Positions 14,096 through 21,394 of a DNA stretch of 21,531 bases are shown piece after piece. The stretch is from a virus. Within the stretch, counting starts at the first letter, position 1, and each line of letters opens with the position of its first letter. The notes under the pieces were generated by a model, which saw only the letters and a program-made list of their open reading frames with translations, had not been told where the DNA came from and did not search any database. The stretch covers positions 1 to 21,531 of IMG/VR virus record IMGVR_UViG_3300042374_000342; one strand, written 5' to 3'. Made by a program: the position numbers and the translations under genes.

Positions 14096-16834
14096 CTATA
14101 ATGATTTAAGTTCAGCATTTTCTAAAAATTTTACAGCTGCTTCGCTTGTGGTACAATCTTTACCCGTTGCATATACAACTTCTTTTCCATTTAAATAAGC
14201 AGTTGCAATAAATTGACCAGGTTTTTTTGCATTTGGTTTTGTGTATATTAATAACGAACTTTGGGGAGGAGATTTAGTTACATATGTTTTAACAAATTTT
14301 CCTTTTACTGGGTCATCTGCTGGTATTGGTTGTTTTGGTTTAGCTCCTTCTTCTATTTTTGTTCCACCTTTAGCTTCTTCTATTTTTTTAGCATCAGTAC
14401 CAATTGGCGTAGATGTTGCAGTTGATTGTCCAGGATTATTTATTTTTGCTGCAGTATTTACTGTGGTTTCTTTTGCCGCTGATGTATTAACTGTAGCTTC
14501 TGTTTGCGATACACTATTTTTGGTATTTGCATCAGATGCTATTTCAGCTGATTTTCCTGTGGTCTCGATACTAACTTTTGGAACTCTTGGTAACTTATCA
14601 AATCCATATAAATAACCATTCTGAGTACTACTTTTTGATTCTACTAAATTCAATGTTACGCTTACATCAATTACTTTAGGTAATTTATAATTGTTTAATG
14701 TTGTAGATTCTGCGTTTATCGTAAATGTTTCATTATCAGCCATTCCCATACCAGCAGTAGGTCCAACTTCCCAAGTACCATTATCATCAACAGTATATGA
14801 TAATTGTGAAATAAAACATTCTTTATTTTTATATAAATTACCAATAGTAATTCTAAGAAATGGTGCTATCACAGCTATACCTTTGTTATATGCCTGTGGA
14901 TATGCTAAAGAAGTTAAAAAGTTTAATCTTTGCCAAGCTGCTATATGCTGTAAAGGTGTAGTTGAATATACTTTAAAATTAAAAGATACACTTCTTTCTA
15001 TACCAGTATAAGTCCAATATGGAAATGGTGAACCAATAAATTTAGCGGAATCCCAAGTTGGTGTTGTAGTTTCAGTAATACCAGATAGAGTTGCTCTAAA
15101 ATTTACAGATTCTCCCTTTGCAATTGATGTAAATTTTAAAGTTACAAAATCATAATCATCTAATGTAGAATCCCCTACTTTCAACGAACTACCTTTATAT
15201 TGAGTGTTTTCATTTACAAAATCAGATTTATCATTACTATCAATACCATATTTTGTTTTTAAAGTTACTTTAGGAGTTTGTCCATCTTTTAATGATGAAT
15301 AAGTAGTTATACCAACTGCTTCTCTAGTTGCAGATGTTGCGCTTGTATTTAATGTTGAAGATGCCGCATTCAAAGCTGCCAATTTAGATGATAAATCATT
15401 TCTTAATGCAACATCATCTTGAGTTTCATCAACCGTATCAGAATATTTTGTTTTACCATCATTTTTTGATTCAACTCCAGCTGCTATTGCTTTATCATCC
15501 TTTCCTGCTAGTCTTTGTTGTCCTTCTTTTCTACCCTGTTCTAATTTTGCAGTTGCTTCCTTTTTTGTAGAATCTATTTTTTCTGATATAGATGCAAATG
15601 GATTTTTAACTGGTAGTTTTTTACCAGCAACGGATAAATCAGCTGGCGCTTCAGGTACACCCGGTTTAGTTACAACCGCTCCTTTAGATTTTTCTGCTTC
15701 GTTTGATACATTTATTGAATCAAGTTTTGATGATAAATCATTTCTTAATTTAATATCAGTTGATTTAGCATCTATTGTAGATGAATAAGTAATCTTAGCA
15801 TCTTTAGCTCCTGCAGCCGCATCTTTTTTAGTATCACCTATTTGTGTTTTACCATCTGATATTGCTTGCTGTCCTTGCTTTTGTGCAGCTGCTAATTTAA
15901 TTCTTCCATCGGCCGTTGCTGTTTTTAACTTATCACTAACACTTGAAAATAATCCACCAGTAATATCTAATCCTTTTGATTTTGGTACTAATTCATCTAT
16001 TTTTTTATTAACAGAAGAACCACCACCCAATGCTTTTGTTTCTTGTGCAACTAAAACCGATGAAAGGTCATTTCTTTTAAAGAAATCCTCATCAATTGGA
16101 TTTACTGTATCTGAATATTTTCCTGAACTATCGTATTGTACTTCTTGCTCACTTTTACCTGCTAAGTTTTGTGCACCCTGCTTAGGTGCTCCAAATAATT
16201 TTTTCTTTATTTCACCTTTAAGTAAATTTATACCGGCTCCTAATAACTGATTACCAATTTGCTTAGGAGTTCCTCTTGCACTATTCTTTAAAACTTGTCC
16301 AATTAAATTACCTTTTGAATCGTTTTTGATTTTAGCAAGAGTAATCATTGTATCAGGTTCTTTACCTGCTTTGAAATCTGGGTTTAATGAAATCTTAGTT
16401 GGTATAGTTGATTCAGGAAAAGCAATACCCAATTTACCTGCAACTTTTAATCCAAAGTTTTCTGCTTTTTTAAGGAAGTTGCCAACAATACCAGCATCTT
16501 GTGGGTTATTGGAATTTACACTATCCTTCATTATTTCAACTAATCTAGTTGATTTTTTTTGAAATTTAAATATATCAGTACCATATATTAAGGGTGCTGA
16601 TAATTTATTTATTATTCGTAATCCACTTGTTTCTTCTTCTAATCTACTCTCACCTTTTGTTGTTGATATTTTTCTTCTTAGTGCCGTTGCTACTCTAAAC
16701 GATGGTTGTAATAATACCGTAGTGTTAGCACTTATAGGCAAATCCTTACTATTACGGATATCATATTTCTGCTCAGCGGTTTTACCATCTGCTAACACTT
16801 TGGTCTTAAATAATTCTTCTATTGTCTTACCCAT
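14096..16834 (-). CDS. Tail/baseplate protein with tube-initiator-like domain and three internal repeats, 912 aa
   Basis: The region 560-712 (YDFVTLKFTSI, FRATLSGITETTTPTWDSAKFIG, YTGIERSVSFNFKVYS, RLNFLTSLAYP, FLRITIGNLY, ISQLSYTVDDNGTWEVG) has the pattern of the tail-tube-like domain found in proteins at the tube-baseplate junction, comparable in role to T4 gp48/gp54. This is my inference from the pattern. Residues about 215-490 contain three Lys/Asp/Ser-rich repeats of about 110 residues with the shared core (K/T)YS(D/S)T...RNDLSS. The last 65 residues form a separate small beta-rich unit (SSLLIYTKPN, FIATAYLNGKEVVYATG). It starts 2 nt after the tape-measure stop. No catalytic motif is seen. 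It is much longer than its T4 counterparts because of the repeat region. Confidence 0.72.
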   Translation of the reverse strand: MGKTIEELFKTKVLADGKTAEQKYDIRNSKDLPISANTTVLLQPSFRVATALRRKISTTKGESRLEEETSGLRIINKLSAPLIYGTDIFKFQKKSTRLVEIMKDSVNSNNPQDAGIVGNFLKKAENFGLKVAGKLGIAFPESTIPTKISLNPDFKAGKEPDTMITLAKIKNDSKGNLIGQVLKNSARGTPKQIGNQLLGAGINLLKGEIKKKLFGAPKQGAQNLAGKSEQEVQYDSSGKYSDTVNPIDEDFFKRNDLSSVLVAQETKALGGGSSVNKKIDELVPKSKGLDITGGLFSSVSDKLKTATADGRIKLAAAQKQGQQAISDGKTQIGDTKKDAAAGAKDAKITYSSTIDAKSTDIKLRNDLSSKLDSINVSNEAEKSKGAVVTKPGVPEAPADLSVAGKKLPVKNPFASISEKIDSTKKEATAKLEQGRKEGQQRLAGKDDKAIAAGVESKNDGKTKYSDTVDETQDDVALRNDLSSKLAALNAASSTLNTSATSATREAVGITTYSSLKDGQTPKVTLKTKYGIDSNDKSDFVNENTQYKGSSLKVGDSTLDDYDFVTLKFTSIAKGESVNFRATLSGITETTTPTWDSAKFIGSPFPYWTYTGIERSVSFNFKVYSTTPLQHIAAWQRLNFLTSLAYPQAYNKGIAVIAPFLRITIGNLYKNKECFISQLSYTVDDNGTWEVGPTAGMGMADNETFTINAESTTLNNYKLPKVIDVSVTLNLVESKSSTQNGYLYGFDKLPRVPKVSIETTGKSAEIASDANTKNSVSQTEATVNTSAAKETTVNTAAKINNPGQSTATSTPIGTDAKKIEEAKGGTKIEEGAKPKQPIPADDPVKGKFVKTYVTKSPPQSSLLIYTKPNAKKPGQFIATAYLNGKEVVYATGKDCTTSEAAVKFLENAELKSL
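15372..16120 (-). repeat. Three protein-level repeats with RNDLSS core inside the 912-aa tail gene
   Basis: Copies lie at residues about 239-262, 347-371 and 459-488. Each has an upstream GQQ/GAQ segment and ends in YS(D/S)T-x-RNDLSS. Copies two and three share an identical 21-nt stretch (15387-15407 and 15729-15749), pointing to fairly recent duplication or strong constraint. Confidence 0.8.
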
Positions 16835-16836
16835 CG

Positions 16837-19467
16837 TTATCTTTTACCATATGAATTTGAACTACCTTTATCAACTATTGATGATATTTTTGATGTAACT
16901 TTTTGTCCATCCATATGAACGGATATTTTACCAGAACTTAAATCTGCTCTTAAACCTTTTATTTCATCTATTAATTCACCAGTTCTATCTCCCTTATCAC
17001 CACCTTCACCACCACCAAATAACATAGCTGCTCCACCGGCAACTAAACCTAATGCCATTAAAGCAGGTAATGCTAACATACCACTAACAGCAACAGCTGC
17101 TAATGCAAATGCCAATACACTTAATGCTCCTGCTAATCCTAAAATTGGCATATAATCTATTTGAGATACTGCTGATATTTGTTCCATTATAGCCGGTAGT
17201 GATGATGATATTGCTGAGAATCCACTACCAACCATTGTTAATCCCGTACCTAATACTATTAACGCAATTCCCAATCCTGTCAACGCCAATAAACCAGCTC
17301 CAAATACTAATGCACCAACTCCAGTAAACATTAATGCACCTAATGCAAATACAGCTCCTCCAAATATTACCAATCCAGCTGCTGCTGCTAATACAGAACC
17401 AATATCCAATCCAGCTATTAAACTCATAGCAAATGCGAATGGAATCAATGCCACTCCTAATAATGCTACTGCGATAGCTCCTTTAATCATTTCACCCTGT
17501 GCCTTTCCTAATACATAAGCTATTGTTGCCAATCCAACCAATCCAACCAATCCTTTACCAACATCTTCCCATTTAACAGTTGCAAACTCTTGGAATGCTT
17601 TAGCAGATACCCAAAGTGCTGCTGCTAATATTAATAATGCGGCCGCTCCTTTTATTAAATCACTTGCTTTTATTTTTCCAAATTTATTAGCTTGGTCAGC
17701 TCCCCCACCACCTGCTGCTGGTGTTGTTGCTGCGGCTGGTGTTGCTCCTGCTGCAGCATTTCGTTGTGCAAGTAATTCTTTTCCTTTTGAAAAACTACCA
17801 CCAGCAAATTGAGATGCAGATTCCGCAGGTCCACCCTTACCAAGCATACCCATCACTTTACTAGCACCAGCTTTAACTATATTTTTTACAAATTCTGCAG
17901 ATGATTTAACTATACCACCCATATTAACTCCCAAAGAACTTAATCCAGTTCCCATTTGACCAACTGCAATTAAACTACTACCAAATCCAGTTACTATCTT
18001 ACCTAATGGACCCGTTGCAATACCCGTCATAGTTTCCCATATAGAATCCCACTTAGATAATTGTACAGTACCATCATCGTTTAACTTATCAGAATTAGCT
18101 GCCATCTTTTGGAATTCATCAACCGATAATCCCAATAATTCTGCTGCTTTCCTTTTTTGGAAGATATCCATTTTATTGAATTCTTCTATACCACCTAATT
18201 GTTGTAATGTTTCTTTTACAGCCCCACCAATATTTCCTTCATATGCCAATCCCCTTGCTCTATCTAAGTTAAGTTGTTTACCTAACATAGCTCCCAATTC
18301 CATTTCACTATTAATAGATGTTTCAAAATCTAAAAGAGAATCAGTTACTTTAGTTAATGAATCCATACCAACACCTAACTTAGCTGCTGCTACTGCTGCC
18401 TTAGCTATATTTAATCCACCATCTTTACCATATTCTGCAAACGCTTTTGATGAACCAGCAACATCTTTCATTAAAGAATCAATAGGAACACCAGCTGCTT
18501 TACCCATTGCTTTTGTAGTTGCCGCCATATCCATAGCAGTTGCGGCAGAACCTTCGTTCATTCTTGCAAAGTTACCAACCACATTTGCAGCCTCAGCACC
18601 ACTAATACCCATATTAGTTGCCATTAAGTTGGCATTTAATTGAGTACTAAATGATACATCTTTTAATCCACCAAATTCTTTAGATAATCCTTTTGCTGTT
18701 TCTTCTGCATCTTTAAATGCAAATCCCAAAGCAAATGTTGATATTTGTGCTGAATCTACATACCCTCCAAAACTTCTAACACTCTTACCCCACTTATCCA
18801 ATCCCATACCAACACCCATAACAGCCGCTCCCATAGCACCCATCAAATTGGATGTTAATAGACTCGCCGTTTCTAATATGCCACCAATTGTATCTTTTAT
18901 ACCATCATATACAGCTAATTGTTTTTCTAAAAATTGTTTTTGAGTTTTTGTCATTTTGCCATAACTAGCAGCCATTGTATTTTGTGCTGCTAAATTATCT
19001 AAAATAATCTGGTCTTCTGAGGATATTATTCCTATACTTTCTTCTATATCCCTATATTGATTTAGTAATGCAGTATGCTGCTGAACATCTTCAATTGTTA
19101 GTTTTGCAATATCTCTATTAATAGATGCTAATTTATCAATCTTAGTTACTTGGTCTTGTGTTAGTGAATTACTTTCTTGAGTTTTTGCAATTCTATCTGC
19201 TTCAAATTTACTTAAATTTTTATATAGACCAGTCAAGCTATTATTGATTTCTTCGGCATTTTTTGCACCATCTAATCTTTCCTGATTTAATTTTTTTAGT
19301 TCTTTGGCTGCATTTTTAGTTTTTTCTTCTTGAATAACTAAATACCTGTTTAATAAATTTTGATTTAGGGCAGAGTTTGCTCTTGCTGCCGCAATAGCTT
19401 TTTCACGATCTTCAATTTCTTTAAGTATCGTAGCCCTTCTCCTTAAATCTTTTTCTTGGTCTGCCAT
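16837..19467 (-). CDS. Tail tape measure protein, 876 aa
   Basis: The tape measure sets tail length and is ejected with the DNA. The layout is typical. Residues 1-200 are charged and coiled-coil-like (KDLRRRATILKEIEDREKAIAAAR). A TMP core at about 200-450 has Gly/Ala-rich helices (MGAMGAAVMGVGMGLDKWG, MATNMGISGAEAANVVGNFARMNEGSAATAMDMAATTKAMGKAAG). A series of strongly hydrophobic segments runs from about 606 to 820. The last 60 residues are polar and Ser/Gly-rich. It lies downstream of tube and chaperone-like genes, the canonical position. No lytic transglycosylase or peptidase motif is evident. By the usual rule of about 1.5 Angstrom per residue the tail would be roughly 130 nm, which is an estimate. 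The ATG at 19467 begins MADQEKDLRRR and follows the small upstream gene by 18 nt. Confidence 0.9.
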   Translation of the reverse strand: MADQEKDLRRRATILKEIEDREKAIAAARANSALNQNLLNRYLVIQEEKTKNAAKELKKLNQERLDGAKNAEEINNSLTGLYKNLSKFEADRIAKTQESNSLTQDQVTKIDKLASINRDIAKLTIEDVQQHTALLNQYRDIEESIGIISSEDQIILDNLAAQNTMAASYGKMTKTQKQFLEKQLAVYDGIKDTIGGILETASLLTSNLMGAMGAAVMGVGMGLDKWGKSVRSFGGYVDSAQISTFALGFAFKDAEETAKGLSKEFGGLKDVSFSTQLNANLMATNMGISGAEAANVVGNFARMNEGSAATAMDMAATTKAMGKAAGVPIDSLMKDVAGSSKAFAEYGKDGGLNIAKAAVAAAKLGVGMDSLTKVTDSLLDFETSINSEMELGAMLGKQLNLDRARGLAYEGNIGGAVKETLQQLGGIEEFNKMDIFQKRKAAELLGLSVDEFQKMAANSDKLNDDGTVQLSKWDSIWETMTGIATGPLGKIVTGFGSSLIAVGQMGTGLSSLGVNMGGIVKSSAEFVKNIVKAGASKVMGMLGKGGPAESASQFAGGSFSKGKELLAQRNAAAGATPAAATTPAAGGGGADQANKFGKIKASDLIKGAAALLILAAALWVSAKAFQEFATVKWEDVGKGLVGLVGLATIAYVLGKAQGEMIKGAIAVALLGVALIPFAFAMSLIAGLDIGSVLAAAAGLVIFGGAVFALGALMFTGVGALVFGAGLLALTGLGIALIVLGTGLTMVGSGFSAISSSLPAIMEQISAVSQIDYMPILGLAGALSVLAFALAAVAVSGMLALPALMALGLVAGGAAMLFGGGEGGDKGDRTGELIDEIKGLRADLSSGKISVHMDGQKVTSKISSIVDKGSSNSYGKR

Positions 19468-19485
19468 TTATTCAAAAATTGCGTA

Positions 19486-19698
19486 TTATGAATACTTTTT
19501 AATGAGTTGTGAAAGTCTTTGTCTTTCATTCTCAATTCTTTCCATACTATCAATTACATCAGGCGGAAATTTGTTTTGTTTCGCTTGTTCTAATGCTCTA
19601 TTAACGGCGTTTGTTTTTAATCCATCAAAAAATGCATCAGTAAATTTTTTAGCTGCACCAAATAGTCCTTCTTCTACGGGTTGTTTTTCTTTAGACAT
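19486..19698 (-). CDS. Small hypothetical protein, first gene of the tape-measure operon, 70 aa
   Basis: I do not recognise this protein. It is short, charged and predicted to be mostly helical: an N-terminal polar stretch MSKEKQPVEEG, a helix LFGAAKKFTDAFFDGLKTNAVNRALEQAKQ, and a second helix PDVIDSMERIENERQRLSQLIKKY. No membrane segment is present. A good Shine-Dalgarno-like AAAAGGA lies about 8 nt before the ATG, and a late promoter element lies further upstream, so it opens the operon. Position between the gp26/gp51-like genes and the tape measure suggests a tape-measure chaperone or a small baseplate hub component, which is inference from context only. Confidence 0.75.
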   Translation of the reverse strand: MSKEKQPVEEGLFGAAKKFTDAFFDGLKTNAVNRALEQAKQNKFPPDVIDSMERIENERQRLSQLIKKYS

Positions 19699-19718
19699 AG
19701 TTTTATCCTTTTATATTG

Positions 19719-19726
19719 TATAAATA
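19719..19726 (-). promoter_or_regulatory. Candidate phage late promoter element TATTTATA of the tape-measure operon
   Basis: An exact TATTTATA on the minus strand, 20 nt before the ATG at 19698. A start 6-7 nt downstream leaves a short leader with AAAAGGA. It follows directly after the gp51-like terminator, and the combined terminator-tail/promoter (19720-19741) recurs at 889-910. Confidence 0.7.
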
Positions 19727-19734
19727 TTGGATAA

Positions 19735-19766
19735 TAAAAAAGTGAGGATTAACGCATCCTCACTTT
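19735..19766 (-). terminator. Intrinsic terminator built into the end of the gp51-like gene
   Basis: On the minus strand an 11-bp perfect stem (19756-19766 with 19739-19749) closes a 6-nt loop and runs into T-rich sequence. The 5' arm encodes the last sense codons and the stop codon lies at the loop and second arm. Confidence 0.93.
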
Positions 19767-19997
19767 CGATTTACTTTGAGCTTTTTTCATCTCCTCAGCT
19801 TCTTTTTTCTTCATTTCAACTAATTTATTGAAATAAAACCTTCTTAAATATACAGGCATATGGTAAACTTCAGACCAAGTAAATCCATTACTGAACTGAA
19901 CCATCTCCCAAATTTGAGAATGTAATTGTATCCTATAATCAAGCGGTAGGGTAAAAAAAGTTAATCCCGAAGGGTATATCCAGCGCCTCCGATTCAC
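19749..19997 (-). CDS. gp51-like baseplate hub assembly protein, probably expressed by frameshift from the upstream gene
   Basis: The conserved-looking part starts near residue 16 (TLPLDYRIQLHSQIWEMVQFSNGFTWSEVYHMPVYLRRFYFNKLVEMKKKE). It resembles the short gp51-type proteins that accompany gp26-like proteins in T4-related phages (family identity from memory of the SNGFTW...VYxMPxxLRRFYxxKL pattern). The frame opens after a TAA at about 20001-20003, and its only upstream start is GTG at 19997. The first 15 residues are an out-of-frame reading of the end of the gp26-like gene, so they are unlikely to be genuine. The frame is +1 (equal to -2) relative to gp26 and overlaps a run of seven T at 19953-19959. 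A fusion of about 332 residues is therefore the more likely product; independent GTG initiation remains possible. Confidence 0.7.
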   Translation of the reverse strand: MNRRRWIYPSGLTFFTLPLDYRIQLHSQIWEMVQFSNGFTWSEVYHMPVYLRRFYFNKLVEMKKKEAEEMKKAQSKSKVRMR

Positions 19998-20748
19998 CAG
20001 TTATTTGTGATGTAAATTGGAATGTTAAATCCAAATCAGGACTTATTTCCTTAACGTACTTTCTAAAAGCCTTTGTATCTTTTGCTAAGAACCCATTATA
20101 CACCCATCTATTTATAAATCCTCTATCAGTATTACCATCAACGGATTTAATCATATACTTCAATCTAGTTGTAACATCATATGAAGTAGATGCGTTTTTA
20201 TTTAATTTTTCTAAAGCCTGTGTTTCTTTTGTTATTTCTTGCTCATCACCATGCGTAAGTAATTTAAATTCAATTTCTTTACCATCAGAAGGTAATATAA
20301 ATTTGTATGTATTTTCTGAATTTAAAACATCAGTATTTATATCTTTTGTTTGAACTTTACCCAAATCAATAGTTACTGCTTGCTTTTCTAAAGTAAAAGG
20401 GTCAGTCATTTCTATTTCATAATCAGCACCATATCCTAAAATACGAGTTGCCAAAAGGATAGCGTTCTTATCACCAATATAAATATCATTTGGATTTACA
20501 CCTGGCTCAACTACAACCGATTCAAATAATTTATCTAAAACTATACCTTTTTTGATAAGATTTTGTGATGCAAGAATATCTTCTTCTCTTGCTGTCATAT
20601 ATTTGATTTCAATCGTACCCTTTCTTAATGGGTGTCCTTCTGGGTAAACCAATCCTTGTGATGGTAATTCAATGGTTTCTGTTGGGAAATCATTTTGTTT
20701 TGGTGCGGTTTGCATTTGCACCTTAGTTGTATTTGTCATTTCTGCCAT
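19939..20748 (-). CDS. gp26-like baseplate protein (T4_baseplate family)
   Basis: Residues 28-60 (LPSQGLVYPEGHPLRKGTIEIKYMTAREEDIL) and the following NLIKKGIVLDKLFESVV and GDKNAILLATRILGYGADYE are typical of the T4_baseplate family that includes gp26 of T4-like phages. Proteins of this family are thought to act in baseplate hub assembly, and by gene position they are comparable to tail assembly chaperones. The length of 269 residues is normal. The protein is soluble and has no signal peptide. The ATG at 20748 begins MAEMTNTTKVQ. It has its own late promoter element and an upstream terminator that isolates it from the tail tube gene. The 3' end overlaps the gp51-like frame by 59 nt, with a candidate recoding site 12 nt before its TGA stop. 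Confidence 0.88.
   Translation of the reverse strand: MAEMTNTTKVQMQTAPKQNDFPTETIELPSQGLVYPEGHPLRKGTIEIKYMTAREEDILASQNLIKKGIVLDKLFESVVVEPGVNPNDIYIGDKNAILLATRILGYGADYEIEMTDPFTLEKQAVTIDLGKVQTKDINTDVLNSENTYKFILPSDGKEIEFKLLTHGDEQEITKETQALEKLNKNASTSYDVTTRLKYMIKSVDGNTDRGFINRWVYNGFLAKDTKAFRKYVKEISPDLDLTFQFTSQITGESEALDIPFGINFFYPTA
19953..19959 (-). other. Candidate programmed frameshift site (T7 run) joining gp26-like and gp51-like frames
   Basis: In the zero frame the ribosome reads AAC TTT TTT TAC. A +1 or -2 slip on the T run enters the gp51-like frame (ACC CTA CCG CTT GAT). The shift must occur between the TAA at about 20001-20003 and the zero-frame TGA at 19939-19941, and this is the only slippery run there. 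Confidence 0.5.
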
Positions 20749-20771
20749 AACGTTGTTTATTTGTTTGTATA

Positions 20772-20779
20772 TATAAATA
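20772..20779 (-). promoter_or_regulatory. Candidate phage late promoter element TATTTATA before the gp26-like gene
   Basis: An exact TATTTATA on the minus strand, 23 nt before the ATG at 20748, downstream of the tail tube terminator. Confidence 0.65.
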
Positions 20780-20806
20780 CATAGAAATTAAAAAATTAGA
20801 AAGCAT

Positions 20807-20835
20807 AAAAAAGGGGATACTTTTGATATCCCCTT
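20807..20835 (-). terminator. Intrinsic terminator after the tail tube gene
   Basis: On the minus strand a 9-bp stem (20827-20835 with 20811-20819) closes a 7-nt loop and is followed by a T run. It lies 18 nt after the tail tube stop codon. Confidence 0.92.
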
Positions 20836-20853
20836 ATTTTTATTATTTTTAGA

Positions 20854-21342
20854 TTAGAATTCTAAGATTGCGTAATCATAAGATAGTGTTAATTCGATTG
20901 TTGCTGGTTCGTTAGAATCGAATGATAAATCTCCAAAGTTTGCTTGAGAGATAAATGCACCTTTCAACTTCCATTGTTCAATCTTATCACCAACTGGTCC
21001 TAATAAATAGAAATCAACATCTTTCTTATAGAAATCAGCGTATCCATCTCTACCAGTGATTGATTCATGTCCTAAACGAATCCACTCCATTACCGCTTGT
21101 GCTCCAGAAGGAACGATTGGGTCATAAAGTGTGATAGTGATATCTTGCCACTCACCTTTACCTTTCAACTTTCTCTTTACGTTGATATGGTCTAAAGTTA
21201 CGGTTTCAAATTGAATTGTAGGTCTATTTGCTGCCTTTACAAGATATGAAGGGATATTGTCTATCTCCATCACATATCTATTTTTCATCTTCGGTTCGAA
21301 GTTCGTATAGAACATCTTATCAAACTCTAATATTTCTGCCAT
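20854..21342 (-). CDS. gp19: Tail tube protein (T4 gp19-like)
   Basis: This is the subunit that stacks to form the inner tube of the contractile tail. The 162-residue length is almost the same as T4 gp19. The sequence shows the family features: an N-terminal FEPKMKNRYVMEIDNIPSYLVKAANRP, a central KGKGEWQDITITLYDPI, and a C-terminal GAFISQANFGDLSFDSNEPATIELTLSYDYAIL. The ATG at 21342 is preceded by AAAAGGA about 8 nt upstream and a late promoter element at 21366-21373. It follows the tail sheath gene, the standard order gp18-gp19. A strong terminator after the gene and its own promoter would allow the very high expression this subunit needs. No oddities were seen. Confidence 0.95.
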   Translation of the reverse strand: MAEILEFDKMFYTNFEPKMKNRYVMEIDNIPSYLVKAANRPTIQFETVTLDHINVKRKLKGKGEWQDITITLYDPIVPSGAQAVMEWIRLGHESITGRDGYADFYKKDVDFYLLGPVGDKIEQWKLKGAFISQANFGDLSFDSNEPATIELTLSYDYAILEF

Positions 21343-21365
21343 TTTTTATTCCTTTTATTTGTATT

Positions 21366-21373
21366 AATAAATA
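21366..21373 (-). promoter_or_regulatory. Candidate phage late promoter element TATTTATT before the tail tube gene
   Basis: TATTTATT on the minus strand, 23 nt before the ATG at 21342, with an AAAAGGA ribosome binding site between. It lies just after the tail sheath stop. Confidence 0.6.
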
Positions 21374-21394
21374 TCTACTTTATTGATTTTCGTA

